DNA from: Pogostemon cablin
Taxonomy: Eukaryota > Streptophyta > Magnoliopsida > Lamiales > Lamiaceae
NCBI GenBank assembly: GCA_023678885.1
Contig: CM042972.1
Location: 13,474,501 to 13,538,500, forward strand
Direction: 5' to 3'
Length of the DNA stretch: 64,000 nucleotides
Shown here: piece after piece, positions 50,885-64,000 of the stretch
Layout of the letters: every line of letters starts with the position of its first letter
How positions within the stretch are numbered: the stretch's first letter is position 1
Notes under the pieces: model-generated
What the model was told of the DNA's origin: nothing
Seen by the model: the letters and a program-made list of their open reading frames with translations, nothing else
Database searches by the model: none
Made by a program: the position numbers and the translations under genes

Positions 50885-53800
50885 ATGAGCATCAAAATGA
50901 AGGAAATGTGTATCGAAACGAAGAAAATATTGATCGTAACAAAAAATGAGAATCAAAATGAAGGAAATGTGCATCAAAACGAAGAAAATGTTGATCGTAA
51001 TGAGAAAATGAGCATCAAAATGAAGGAAATGGGCATCGTAACGAAGAAAATGTTGATCATAACAAGAAAATAAGCATCGAAATTAAGGAAATATGCACCA
51101 AAAGAAGGAAATATTGATCGTAACTAGAAAATGAGCATAAAAATGAAGGAAATATGTATCGAAAAGAGGGAAATGTTGATCGTAATGAGAAATTTTGCAT
51201 TAAAATGAAGGAAATATGAGTCGAAATGAAGGAAATATTGATCGTAACGAGAAAATGAGCATCAAAATTAAAGAAATGTGCATAAATATAAAGAAAATGT
51301 TGATCGTAAGGAGAAAATGAGCAACAAAAGGAAGGAAATGTGCATTGAAACGAAGAAAATGTTGATCGTAACGAGAAAATGAGCATCAAATTGAAGGAAA
51401 TGTTGATCGTAAGGAGAAAATGAGCATCAAAATGAAGGAAATATGCATCAAAATTAAGGAAATTTAGATCGTAACGAGAAAACGAGCATCAGAATGAAGG
51501 AAATATTGATCTTAACGAGAAAATGAGCATCTGAATGAAGGAAATATGCATCAAAACGAAGATAATGTTGATTGTAACGAGAAATTGTGCATCAAAATGA
51601 AGGAAATGACCATCGAAACGAAGAAAATATTGATCGTAATATGAAAATGAACATCAAAATGAAGGAAATGTGCATCAAAACGAAGAAAATGTTGAACGTA
51701 ACAAGAAAATGAGATCAAAATGAAGGAAATGTGCATAAAAACGAAGAAAATGTTGATCGTAATGAGAAAATGAGCATCAAAATGAAGGAAATGTGCATCA
51801 AAAAGAAGAAAATGTTTATCGTAACGAGAAAATGAGCATCAAAATTAAGAAAATCTGCACCAAAACGAAGGAAATGTTGATCGTAACTAGAAAATGTGCA
51901 TAAAAATGAAAGAAATATGTATTGAAAAGAGGGAAATGTTGATCGTAACGAGAAATTTAGCATTAAAATGAAGGGAATATGAGTCAAAATGAAGGAAATA
52001 TTGATCGTAACGAGAAAATGAGCATCAAAATGAAAGAAATGTGCATTAAAATAAAGAAAATGTTGATCGTAATGAGAAAATGAGCTTCAAAAGGAAGGAA
52101 ATGTGCATTGAAACGAAGAAAATATTGATCGTAACGAGAAAATGAGTATCAAATTGAAGGAAATGTTGATCGTAATGAGAAAATGAGCATCAAAATGAAG
52201 GAAATGTGTATCGAAACGAAGAAAATATTGATCGTAACAAAAAATGAGAATCAAAATGAAGGAAATGTGCATCAAAACGAAGAAAATGTTGATCGTAATG
52301 AGAAAATGAGCATCAAAATGAAGGAAATGGGCATCGTAACGAAGAAAATGTTGATCATAGCAAGAAAATAAGCATCGAAATTAAGGAAATATGCACCAAA
52401 AGAAGGAAATATTGATCGTAACTAGAAAATGAGCATAAAAATGAAGGAAATATGTATCGAAAAGAGGGAAATGTTGATCGTAATGAGAAATTTTGCATTA
52501 AAATGAAGGAAATATGAGTCGAAATGAAGGAAATATTGATCGTAACGAGAAAATGAGCATCAAAATTAAAGAAATGTGCATAAATATAAAGAAAATGTTG
52601 ATCGTAAGGAGAAAATGAGCAACAAAAGGAAGGAAATGTGCATTGAAACGAAGAAAATGTTGATCGTAACGAGAAAATGAGCATCAAATTGAAGGAAATG
52701 TTGATCGTAAGGAGAAAATGAGCATCAAAATGAAGGAAATATGCATCAAAATTAAGGAAATTTAGATCGTAACGAGAAAACGAGCATCAGAATGAAGGAA
52801 ATATTGATCTTAACGAGAAAATGAGCATCTGAATGAAGGAAATATGCATCAAAACGAAGATAATGTTGATTGTAACGAGAAATTGTGCATCAAAATGAAG
52901 GAAATGACCATCGAAACGAAGAAAATATTGATCGTAATATGAAAATGAACATCAAAATGAAGGAAATGTGCATCAAAACGAAGAAAATGTTGAACGTAAC
53001 AAGAAAATGAGATCAAAATGAAGGAAATGTGCATAAAAACGAAGAAAATGTTGATCGTAATGAGAAAATGAGCATCAAAATGAAGGAAATGTGCATCAAA
53101 AAGAAGAAAATGTTTATCGTAACGAGAAAATGAGCATCAAAATTAAGAAAATCTGCCCCAAAACGAAGGAAATGTTGATCGTAACTAGAAAATGTGCATA
53201 AAATTGAAAGAAATATGTATTGAAAAGAGGGAAATGTTGATCGTAACGAGAAATTTAGCATTAAAATGAAGGGAATATGAGTCAAAATGAAGGAAATATT
53301 GATCGTAACGAGAAAATGAGCATCAAAATGAAAGAAATGTGCATTAAAATAAAGAAAATGTTGATCGTAATGAGAAAATGAGCTTCAAAAGGAAGGAAAT
53401 GTGCATTGAAACGAAGAAAATATTGATCGTAACGAGAAAATGAGTATCAAATTGAAGGAAATGTTGATCGTAATGAGAAAATGAGCATCAAAATGAAGGA
53501 AATGTGTATCGAAACGAAGAAAATATTGATCGTAACAAAAAATGAGAATCAAAATGAAGGAAATGTGCATCAAAACGAAGAAAATGTTGATCGTAATGAG
53601 AAAATGAGCATCAAAATGAAGGAAATGGGCATCGTAACGAAGAAAATGTTGATCATAACAAGAAAATAAGCATCGAAATTAAGGAAATATGCACCAAAAG
53701 AAGGAAATATTGATCGTAACTAGAAAATGAGCATAAAAATGAAGGAAATATGTATCGAAAAGAGGGAAATGTTGATCGTAATGAGAAATTTTGCATTAAA

Positions 53801-56800
53801 ATGAAGGAAATATGAGTCGAAATGAAGGAAATATTGATCGTAACGAGAAAATGAGCATCAAAATTAAAGAAATGTGCATAAATATAAAGAAAATGTTGAT
53901 CGTAAGGAGAAAATGAGCAACAAAAGGAAGGAAATGTGCATTGAAACGAAGAAAATGTTGATCGTAACGAGAAAATGAGCATCAAATTGAAGGAAATGTT
54001 GATCGTAAGGAGAAAATGAGCATCAAAATGAAGGAAATATGCATCAAAATTAAGGAAATTTAGATCGTAACGAGAAAACGAGCATCAGAATGAAGGAAAT
54101 ATTGATCTTAACGAGAAAATGAGCATCTGAATGAAGGAAATATGCATCAAAACGAAGATAATGTTGATTGTAACGAGAAATTGTGCATCAAAATGAAGGA
54201 AATGACCATCGAAACGAAGAAAATATTGATCGTAATATGAAAATGAACATCAAAATGAAGGAAATGTGCATCAAAACGAAGAAAATGTTGAACGTAACAA
54301 GAAAATGAGATCAAAATGAAGGAAATGTGCATAAAAACGAAGAAAATGTTGATCGTAATGAGAAAATGAGCATCAAAATGAAGGAAATGTGCATCAAAAA
54401 GAAGAAAATGTTTATCGTAACGAGAAAATGAGCATCAAAATTAAGAAAATCTGCACCAAAACGAAGGAAATGTTGATCGTAACTAGAAAATGTGCATAAA
54501 AATGAAAGAAATATGTATTGAAAAGAGGGAAATGTTGATCGTAACGAGAAATTTAGCATTAAAATGAAGGGAATATGAGTCAAAATGAAGGAAATATTGA
54601 TCGTAACGAGAAAATGAGCATCAAAATGAAAGAAATGTGCATTAAAATAAAGAAAATGTTGATCGTAATGAGAAAATGAGCTTCAAAAGGAAGGAAATGT
54701 GCATTGAAACGAAGAAAATATTGATCGTAACGAGAAAATGAGTATCAAATTGAAGGAAATGTTGATCGTAATGAGAAAATGAGCATCAAAATGAAGGAAA
54801 TGTGTATCGAAACGAAGAAAATATTGATCGTAACAAAAAATGAGAATCAAAATGAAGGAAATGTGCATCAAAACGAAGAAAATGTTGATCGTAATGAGAA
54901 AATGAGCATCAAAATGAAGGAAATGGGCATCGTAACGAAGAAAATGTTGATCATAGCAAGAAAATAAGCATCGAAATTAAGGAAATATGCACCAAAAGAA
55001 GGAAATATTGATCGTAACTAGAAAATGAGCATAAAAATGAAGGAAATATGTATCGAAAAGAGGGAAATGTTGATCGTAATGAGAAATTTTGCATTAAAAT
55101 GAAGGAAATATGAGTCGAAATGAAGGAAATATTGATCGTAACGAGAAAATGAGCATCAAAATTAAAGAAATGTGCATAAATATAAAGAAAATGTTGATCG
55201 TAAGGAGAAAATGAGCAACAAAAGGAAGGAAATGTGCATTGAAACGAAGAAAATGTTGATCGTAACGAGAAAATGAGCATCAAATTGAAGGAAATGTTGA
55301 TCGTAAGGAGAAAATGAGCATCAAAATGAAGGAAATATGCATCAAAATTAAGGAAATTTAGATCGTAACGAGAAAACGAGCATCAGAATGAAGGAAATAT
55401 TGATCTTAACGAGAAAATGAGCATCTGAATGAAGGAAATATGCATCAAAACGAAGATAATGTTGATTGTAACGAGAAATTGTGCATCAAAATGAAGGAAA
55501 TGACCATCGAAACGAAGAAAATATTGATCGTAATATGAAAATGAACATCAAAATGAAGGAAATGTGCATCAAAACGAAGAAAATGTTGAACGTAACAAGA
55601 AAATGAGATCAAAATGAAGGAAATGTGCATAAAAACGAAGAAAATGTTGATCGTAATGAGAAAATGAGCATCAAAATGAAGGAAATGTGCATCAAAAAGA
55701 AGAAAATGTTTATCGTAACGAGAAAATGAGCATCAAAATTAAGAAAATCTGCCCCAAAACGAAGGAAATGTTGATCGTAACTAGAAAATGTGCATAAAAT
55801 TGAAAGAAATATGTATTGAAAAGAGGGAAATGTTGATCGTAACGAGAAATTTAGCATTAAAATGAAGGGAATATGAGTCAAAATGAAGGAAATATTGATC
55901 GTAACGAGAAAATGAGCATCAAAATGAAAGAAATGTGCATTAAAATAAAGAAAATGTTGATCGTAATGAGAAAATGAGCTTCAAAAGGAAGGAAATGTGC
56001 ATTGAAACGAAGAAAATATTGATCGTAACGAGAAAATGAGTATCAAATTGAAGGAAATGTTGATCGTAATGAGAAAATGAGCATCAAAATGAAGGAAATG
56101 TGTATCGAAACGAAGAAAATATTGATCGTAACAAAAAATGAGAATCAAAATGAAGGAAATGTGCATCAAAACGAAGAAAATGTTGATCGTAATGAGAAAA
56201 TGAGCATCAAAATGAAGGAAATGGGCATCGTAACGAAGAAAATGTTGATCATAACAAGAAAATAAGCATCGAAATTAAGGAAATATGCACCAAAAGAAGG
56301 AAATATTGATCGTAACTAGAAAATGAGCATAAAAATGAAGGAAATATGTATCGAAAAGAGGGAAATGTTGATCGTAATGAGAAATTTTGCATTAAAATGA
56401 AGGAAATATGAGTCGAAATGAAGGAAATATTGATCGTAACGAGAAAATGAGCATCAAAATTAAAGAAATGTGCATAAATATAAAGAAAATGTTGATCGTA
56501 AGGAGAAAATGAGCAACAAAAGGAAGGAAATGTGCATTGAAACGAAGAAAATGTTGATCGTAACGAGAAAATGAGCATCAAATTGAAGGAAATGTTGATC
56601 GTAAGGAGAAAATGAGCATCAAAATGAAGGAAATATGCATCAAAATTAAGGAAATTTAGATCGTAACGAGAAAACGAGCATCAGAATGAAGGAAATATTG
56701 ATCTTAACGAGAAAATGAGCATCTGAATGAAGGAAATATGCATCAAAACGAAGATAATGTTGATTGTAACGAGAAATTGTGCATCAAAATGAAGGAAATG

Positions 56801-57374
56801 ACCATCGAAACGAAGAAAATATTGATCGTAATATGAAAATGAACATCAAAATGAAGGAAATGTGCATCAAAACGAAGAAAATGTTGAACGTAACAAGAAA
56901 ATGAGATCAAAATGAAGGAAATGTGCATAAAAACGAAGAAAATGTTGATCGTAATGAGAAAATGAGCATCAAAATGAAGGAAATGTGCATCAAAAAGAAG
57001 AAAATGTTTATCGTAACGAGAAAATGAGCATCAAAATTAAGAAAATCTGCACCAAAACGAAGGAAATGTTGATCGTAACTAGAAAATGTGCATAAAAATG
57101 AAAGAAATATGTATTGAAAAGAGGGAAATGTTGATCGTAACGAGAAATTTAGCATTAAAATGAAGGGAATATGAGTCAAAATGAAGGAAATATTGATCGT
57201 AACGAGAAAATGAGCATCAAAATGAAAGAAATGTGCATTAAAATAAAGAAAATGTTGATCATAATGAGAAAATGAGCTTCAAAAGGTAGGAAATGTGCAT
57301 AGAAACGAAGAAAATATTGATCGTAACGAGAAAATGAGTATCAAATTGAAGGAAATGTTGATCGTAATGAGAAA
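50885..57374 (+). repeat. Five-copy 1298-bp higher-order repeat (21 monomers), alternating A-B-A-B-A
   Basis: Landmarks recur at exactly 1298 bp: 50885, 52183, 53481, 54779 and 56077; also 51057, 52355, 53653, 54951 and 56249. 1298 is 21 monomers less 4 bp. Copies 2 and 4 share three single-base variants (G at 52360/54956, C at 53157/55753, T at 53204/55800) that copies 1, 3 and 5 lack, so a 2596-bp dimer is the latest unit to be amplified. Homology fades shortly after 57374, where a few extra changes appear. Confidence 0.93.
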
Positions 57375-60300
57375 ATGAGCATCAAAATGAAGGAAATATG
57401 CATCGAAACGAAGTAAATGTAGATCGAAACGAGCAAATGAGCATCAGAATGAAGGGAATATTGATCTTAACGAGAAAATGAGTATCAAAATGAAGGAAAT
57501 ATGCATCAAAACGAAGATAATGTTGATTTTAACGAGAAAATGAGCATCAAAATGAAGGAAATGACCATCGAAACGAAGAAATTATTGATCGTAACGAGAA
57601 AATGATCATCAAAATGAAGGAAATGTGCATCAGAACAAAGAAAATGTTGATCGTAACTAACAAATGAGCATCAAAATGAAGGAAATGTGCTTCGAAATGA
57701 AGAAAACATTGATTGTAACGAGAAAATAAGCATCAAAATGAAGGAAATATGCACCGAAACAAAATGAAATGTTGATCGTAAAAAAAAAATGAGCATAAAA
57801 ATGAAGGAAATATGCATCAAAAAGAGGGAAATGTTGATCGTAACGAGAAATTTTGCATTAAAATGAACGAAATATTAGTCGAAATTAAGGAAATATTGAT
57901 CGTAACGAGAAAATAAGCATCATAATGAAGGAAATGTGCATTGAAACGAAGAAAATGTTGATGTAACGAGAAAATAAACATCAAAATGAAGGAAATGTGC
58001 ATCGAAACAAAGAAAATATTGATCGTAACAAGAAAATGAGCATCAAAATGAAGGAAATGTGCATCAAAACGAAGAAAATATTGATCATAACGAGAAAATG
58101 AGCATCAAAATGAAAGAAATGTGCATCGAAACGAAGAAAATGTTGATCGTAACGAGAAAATGAGCATCAAAATGATGGAAAAGTGCATCGAAACGAAGGA
58201 AATATTGATCGTAATGAGAAAATGATCATCAAAACGAAGGAAATATGTATCAAAACGAAGGAAATGTTTATCGTAATGAGAAAATGAGCATTAGAATGAA
58301 GGAAATATGAATCAAAACAAAGATAATGTTGATCGTAACGAGAAAATGAGCATCAAAATGAAGGAAATGAGCATCGAAACAAAGAAAATATTGATCGTAA
58401 CGAGAAAATGAGCATCAAAATGAAGGAAATGTGCATCAAAATGAAGAAAATGTTGATCGTAATGAGAAAATAACCATCAAAATGAAGGAAATATGCACCG
58501 AAACGAAGGAAATATTGATCGTAACTCGAAAATGATCATAAAAATGAAGGAAATATGCATCGAAAAGAGGGAAATGTTGATCTTAACGAGAAATTTTTCA
58601 CTAAAATGAAAGAAATATTAGTCAAAACAAAGGAAATATTGATCGTAACGATAAAATGAGCATAAAAATGAAGGAGATATGCATCGAAACGAATAAAATA
58701 TTTATCTTAATGAGAAAATGAGCATCAAAATGAAGGAAATGTGCATCGAAACGAAGAAAATATTGATCGTAACAAAAAATGAGAATCAAAATGAAGGAAA
58801 TGTGCATCAAAACGAAGAAAATGTTGATCGTAATGAGAAAATGAGCATCAAAATGAAGGAAATGGGCATCAAAACGAAGAAAATGTTGATCATAACAAGA
58901 AAATAAGCATCAAAATTAAGGAAATATGCACCAAAAGAAGGAAATATAGATCGTAACTAGAAAATGAGCATAAAAATGAAGGAAATATGTATCGAAAAGA
59001 GGGAAATGTTGATCGTAATGAGAAATTTAGCATTAAAATGAAGGAAATATGAGTCGAAATGAAGGAAATATTGATCGTAACGGGAAAATGAGCATCAAAA
59101 TGAAAGAAATGTGCATCAATATAAAGAAAATGTTGATCGTAATGAGAAAATGAGCAACAAAAGGAAGGAAATGTGCATTGAAACGAAGAAAATGTTGATC
59201 GTAACGAGAAAATGAGCATCAAATTGAAGGAAATGTTGATCGTAAGGAGAAAATGAGCATCAAAATGAAGGAAATATGCATCAAAACTAAGGAAATTTAG
59301 ATCGTAACGAGAAAATGAGCATCAGAATGAAGGAAATATTGATCTTAACGAGAAAATGAGCATCAAAATGAAGGAAATATGCATCAAAACGAAGATAATG
59401 TTGATTGTAACGAGAAATTGTGCATCAAAATGAAGGAAATGACCATCGAAACGAAGAAAATATTGATCGTAATATGAAAATAAGCATCAAAATGAAGGAA
59501 ATGTTCATCAAAACGAAGAAAATGTTGAACGTAACAAGAAAATGAGATCAAAATGAAGGAAATGTGCATAAAAATAAAGAAAATGTTGATCGTAATGAGA
59601 AAATGAGCATCAAAATGAAGGAAATGTGCATCAAAAAGAAGAAAATATTTATCGTAACGAGAAAATGAGAATCAAAATTAAGGAAATATGCACCAAAACG
59701 AAGGAAATGTTGATCGTAACTAGAAAATGTGCATAAAAATGAAGGAAATATGTATTGAAAAGAGGGAAATGTTGATCGTAACGAGAAATTTAGCACTAAA
59801 ATGAAGGGAATATGAGTCAAAATGAAGGAAATATTGATCGTAACGAGAAAATGAGCATCAAAACGAAAGAAATGTGCATCAAAATAAAGAAAATGTTGAT
59901 CGTAATGAGAAAATGAGCTTCAAAAGGAAGGAAATGTGCATTGAAACGAAGAAAACATTGATCGTAACGAGAAAATGAGCATCAAATTGAAGGAAATGTT
60001 GATTGTAAGGAGAAAATGAGCATCAAAATGAAGGAAATATGCATCGAAACGATGAAATGTAGATCGCAACGAGAAAATGAGCATCAGAATGAAGGAAATA
60101 TTGATCTTAACGAGAAAATGAGTATCAAAATGAAGGAAATATGCATCAAAACGAAGATAATGTTGATTGTAACGAGAAAATGAGCATCAAAATGAAGGAA
60201 ATGACCATCGAAATGAAGAAATTATTGATCGTAACGAGAAAATGATCATCAAAATGAAGGAAATGTGCATCAAAACGAAGAAAATGTTGAACGTAACAAG

Positions 60301-61194
60301 AAAATGAGATCAAAATGAAGGAAATGTGCTTCGAAACGAAGAAAATATTGATTGTAACGAGAAAATGAGCATCAAAATGAAGGAAATAGCACCGAAACAA
60401 AATGAAATGTTGATCGTAACAAAAAAATGAGCATAAAAATGAAGGAAATATGCATCAAAAAGAGGGAAATGTTGATCGTAACGAGAAATTTTGCATTAAA
60501 ATGAACGTAATATTAGTCGAAATTAAGGAAATATTGATCGTAACGAGAAAATAAGCATCACAATGAAGGAAATGTGCATTGAAACGAAGAAAATGTTGAT
60601 GTAATGAGAAAATAAACATCAAAATGAAGGAAATGTGCATCGGAACAAAGAAAATATTGATCGTAACAAGAAAATGAGCATCAAAATGAAGGAAATGTGC
60701 ATCAAAACGAAGAAAATGTTGATCGTAACGAGAAAATGAGCATCAAAATGAAGGAAAAGTGCATCGAAACGAAGGAAATATTGATCGTAATGAGAAAATG
60801 AGCATCAAAATGAATGAAATATGAATCGAAACGAAGGAAATTTAGATCGTAACGAGAAAATGAGCATTAGAATGAAGGAAATATTGATCTTAACAAGAAA
60901 ATGAGCATCAAAATGAAGGAAATATGCAACAAAACGAAGATAATGTTGATTGTAACGAGAAATTGTGCATCAAAATGTAGGAAATGACCATGGAAACGAA
61001 GAAAATATTGATCGTAATGAGAAAATGAGCATCAAAATGAAGGAAACGTGCTTCAAAACGAATAAAATGTTGAACGTAATGAGAAAATGAGAATCAAAAT
61101 GAAGAAAATGTGCATCAAAATGAAGGAAATGTGCATCAAAAAGAAGAAAATGTTGATCGTAACGAGAAAATGAGCATCAAAATTAAGGAAATAT
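57375..61194 (+). repeat. Mixed satellite block between two higher-order arrays
   Basis: Monomer order here resembles the 36.8-50.9 kb block. The series at 58622, 58890, 59384 and 59548 parallels that at 45926, 46193, 46687 and 47201, and the CATCAAAAAGAGGG landmark appears at about 57815 and 60453. No strict short-range period and no gene are visible. Confidence 0.7.
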
Positions 61195-64000
61195 GCACCA
61201 TAACGAAGGAAATGTTGATCGTAACTAGAAAATGAGCATAAAAATGAAGGAAATATGTATCGAAAAGAGGGAAATATTGATCGTAACGAGAAATATAACA
61301 TTAAAATGAAGGGAATATGAGTCGAAATGAAGGAAATATTGATCGTAACGAGAAAATAAGCATCAAAATGAAAGAAATGTACATCAAAATAAAGAAAATG
61401 TTGATCGTAATGAGAAAATGAGCATCAAAAGGAAGGAAATGTGCATTGAAACGAAGAAAATATTGATCGTAACGAGAAAATGAGCATCAAATTGAAGGAA
61501 ATGTTGATCGTAAGGAGAAAATGAGCATCAAAATGAAGGAAATATGCATCGAAACGAAGGAAATGTAGATCGAAACGAGAAAATGAGCATCAGAATGAAG
61601 GAAATATTGATTTTAACGAGAAAATGAGTATCAAAATGAAGGAAATGACCATCGAAACGAAGAAATTATTGATCGTAACGAGAAAATGATCATCAAAATG
61701 AAGGAAATGTGCATCAGAACAAAGAAAATGCTGATCGTAACGAACAAATGAGCATCAAAATGAAGGAAATGTGTTTCGAAATGAAGAAAATATTGATTGT
61801 AACGAGAAAATAAGCATCAAAATGAAGGAAATATGCACCGAAACAAAATGAAATGTTGATCGTAACAAAAAATGAGCATAAAAATGAAGGAAATATGTAT
61901 CAAAAAGAGGGAAATGTTGATCGTAACGAGAAATTTTGCATTAAAATGAACGAAATATTAGTCGAAATTAAGGAAATATTGATCGTAACGAGAAAATAAG
62001 CATCATAATGAAGGAAATGTGCATTGAAACGAAGAAAATGTTGATGTAACGAGAAAATACACATCAAAATGAAGGAAATGTGCATCGAAACAAAGAAAAT
62101 ATTGATCGTAACAAGAAAATGAGCATCAAAATGAAGGAAATGTGCATCAAAACAAAGAAAATATTGATCATAACGAGAAAATGAGCATCAAAATGAAGGA
62201 AATGTGCATCTAAACGAAGAAAATGTTGATCGTAACGAGAAAATGAGCATCAAAATGAAGAAAAAGTGCATCGAAACGAAGGAAATATTGATCGTAATGA
62301 GAAAATGATCATCAAAACGAAGGAAATATGTATCAAAACGAAGGAAATGTTTATCGTAATGAGAAAATGAGCATCAAAATGAAGGAAATATGAATCGAAA
62401 CGAAGGAAATGTAGATCGTAACGATAAAATATGCATCAGAATGAAGGAAATACTGATCTTAACGAGAAAATGAGCATCAAAATGAAGGAAATATGCATCA
62501 AAACAAAGATAATGTTGATCGTAACGAGAAAATGAACATCAAAATGAAGGAAATGAGCATCGAAACAAAGAAAATATTGATCGTAACGAGAAAATGAGCA
62601 TCAAAATGAAGGAAATGTGCATCAAAATGAAGAAAATGTTGATCGTAATGAGAAAATAACCATCAAAATGAAGGAAATATGCACCATAACGAAGGAAATG
62701 TTGATCGTAACTAGAAAATGAGCATAAAAATGAAGGAAATATGTATCGAAAAGAGGGAAATATTGATCGTAACGAGAAATATAGCATTAAAATGAAGGGA
62801 ATATGAGTCGGAATGAAGGAAATATTGATCGTAACGAGAAAATAAGCATCAAAATGAAAGAAATGTACATCAAAATAAAGAAAATGTTGATCGTAATGAG
62901 AAAATGAGCATCAAAAGGAAGGAAATGTGCATTGAAACGAAGAAAATATTGATCGTAACGAGAAAATGAGCATCAAATTGAAGGAAATGTTGATCGTAAG
63001 GAGAAAATGAGCATCAAAATGAAGGAAATATGCATCGAAACGAAGGAAATGTAGATCGAAACGAGAAAATGAGCATCAGAATGAAGGAAATATTGATTTT
63101 AACGAGAAAATGAGTATCAAAATGAAGGAAATGACCATCGAAACGAAGAAATTATTGATCGTAACGAGAAAATGATCATCAAAATGAAGGAAATGTGCAT
63201 CAGAACAAAGAAAATGCTGATCGTAACGAACAAATGAGCATCAAAATGAAGGAAATGTGCTTCGAAATGAAGAAAATATTGATTGTAACGAGAAAATAAG
63301 CATCAAAATGAAGGAAATATGCACCGAAACAAAATGAAATGTTTATCGTAACAAAAAATGAGCATAAAAATGAAGGAAATATGTATCAAAAAGAGGGAAA
63401 TGTTGATCGTAACGAGAAATTTTGCATTAAAATGAACGAAATATTAGTCGAAATTAAGGAAATATTGATCGTAACGAGAAAATAAGCATCATAATGAAGG
63501 AAATGTGCATTGAAACGAAGAAAATGTTGATGTAACGAGAAAATAAACATCAAAATGAAGGAAATGTGCATCGAAACAAAGAAAATATTGATCGTAACAA
63601 GAAAATGAGCATCAAAATGAAGGAAATGAGCATCAAAACGAAGAAAATGTTGATCGTAACGAGAAAATGAGCATCAAAATGAAGAAAAAGTGCATCGAAA
63701 CGAAGGAAATATTGATCGTAATGAGAAAATGATCATCAAAACGAAGGAAATATGTATCAAAACGAAGGAAATGTTTATCGTAATGAGAAAATGAGCATCA
63801 AAATGAAGGAAATATGAATCGAAATGAAGGAAATGTAGATCGTAACGATAAAATATGCATCAGAATGAAGGAAATACTGATCTTAACTAGAAAATGAGCA
63901 TCAAAATGAAGGAAATATGCATCAAAACAAAGATAATGTTGATCGTAACGAGAAAATGAACATCAAAATGAAGGAAATGAGCATCGAAACAAAGAAAATA
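61195..64000 (+). repeat. 1486-bp higher-order repeat (24 monomers), one full and one partial copy
   Basis: Landmarks recur at 1486 bp (61053/62539 and 61900/63386). Copy A is about 61195-62680; copy B starts at about 62681 and runs off the window. Copy B has lost one monomer near 63620, so the offset falls to 1424 after that point. Both share the monomer with CACCATAACGAAGG. The array probably continues beyond the window. Confidence 0.82.

Larger units (their letters stand above)
26904..64000 (+). repeat. 62-bp tandem satellite array, right part
   Basis: This is the continuation of the same 62-bp satellite after the retroelement, in the same orientation and running off the end of the window. 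The first bases after the element repeat the GAAAT target duplication and carry on with the monomer that was interrupted at 17137. No gene, tRNA or rRNA is seen in it. The right part is more uniform than the left and contains the clearest higher-order repeats, described in separate entries. Confidence 0.97.

Noticed and set aside
50885..51073. Plus-strand Lys/Glu/Met-rich open frames of about 62 codons in the satellite
   Set aside because: Same cause as on the other strand: translation of the purine-rich repeat. The apparent coiled-coil composition is an artefact of A/G-rich codons.
50885..57374. CRISPR array
   Set aside because: There are no unique spacers of constant length between fixed repeats. 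The whole unit repeats, the context is plant retroelement and satellite, and no cas-like gene is present.
1..64000. Telomere-type repeats or rDNA spacer repeats
   Set aside because: No TTTAGGG runs and no rRNA coding sequence are seen; the 62-bp unit does not resemble either.

Overview
The window looks like plant heterochromatin, most likely from a flowering plant. It holds about 54 kb of a single tandem satellite (positions 1-17137 and 26904-64000) interrupted by one complete Ty3/gypsy LTR retrotransposon of 9766 bp (17138-26903). The plant assignment rests on the retroelement: it is a Tekay/Del-like chromovirus with 2.3-kb LTRs, an initiator-Met tRNA primer site and a C-terminal chromodomain. 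I see no host gene, rRNA or tRNA gene. The species cannot be named from this sequence.

Satellite. The basic monomer is 62 bp (exact consensus example at 4079-4140; A29 G15 T11 C7, 35% GC, 71% purine on the + strand). It is itself a degenerate trimer of 21+20+21 bp subunits. All monomers I read point the same way. There are roughly 870 of them, in several layers of higher-order repeats (HORs): (a) 1-4555, the most diverged part, with traces of a 10-monomer (620 bp) HOR; (b) 4556-36790, three tandem copies of a unit of about 8 kb (unit 1 4556-12527; unit 2 12528-30332, split by the retroelement; unit 3 30333-36790, lacking 26 monomers); (c) 36791-50884, irregular HORs with a period of 4.29-4.66 kb; (d) 50885-57374, five nearly identical 1298-bp copies (21 monomers) that alternate A-B-A-B-A; (e) 57375-61194, mixed monomers related to (c); (f) 61195-64000, a 1486-bp (24-monomer) HOR and a partial second copy. 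Homogeneity rises from left to right.

Retroelement. It lies on the minus strand: 5' LTR 24602-26903, primer-binding site 24577-24594, gag 23011-24453, pol 19352-22876 (protease, RT, RNase H, integrase, chromodomain), polypurine tract 19442-19457, 3' LTR 17138-19441, and GAAAT target duplications on both sides. Gag and pol are uninterrupted, the LTRs differ at only about four substitutions plus a 2-bp poly-T difference, and the same site is empty in satellite units 1 and 3. The insertion is therefore young and probably later than the satellite triplication. Gag and pol are separated by 140 bp that has splice-like borders and would restore phase if removed. Pol has no upstream in-frame ATG, so a spliced Gag-Pol message is a real possibility.

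The many short open frames in the satellite are by-products of the 62-bp period (three monomers = 186 bp = 62 codons) and are not annotated as genes.
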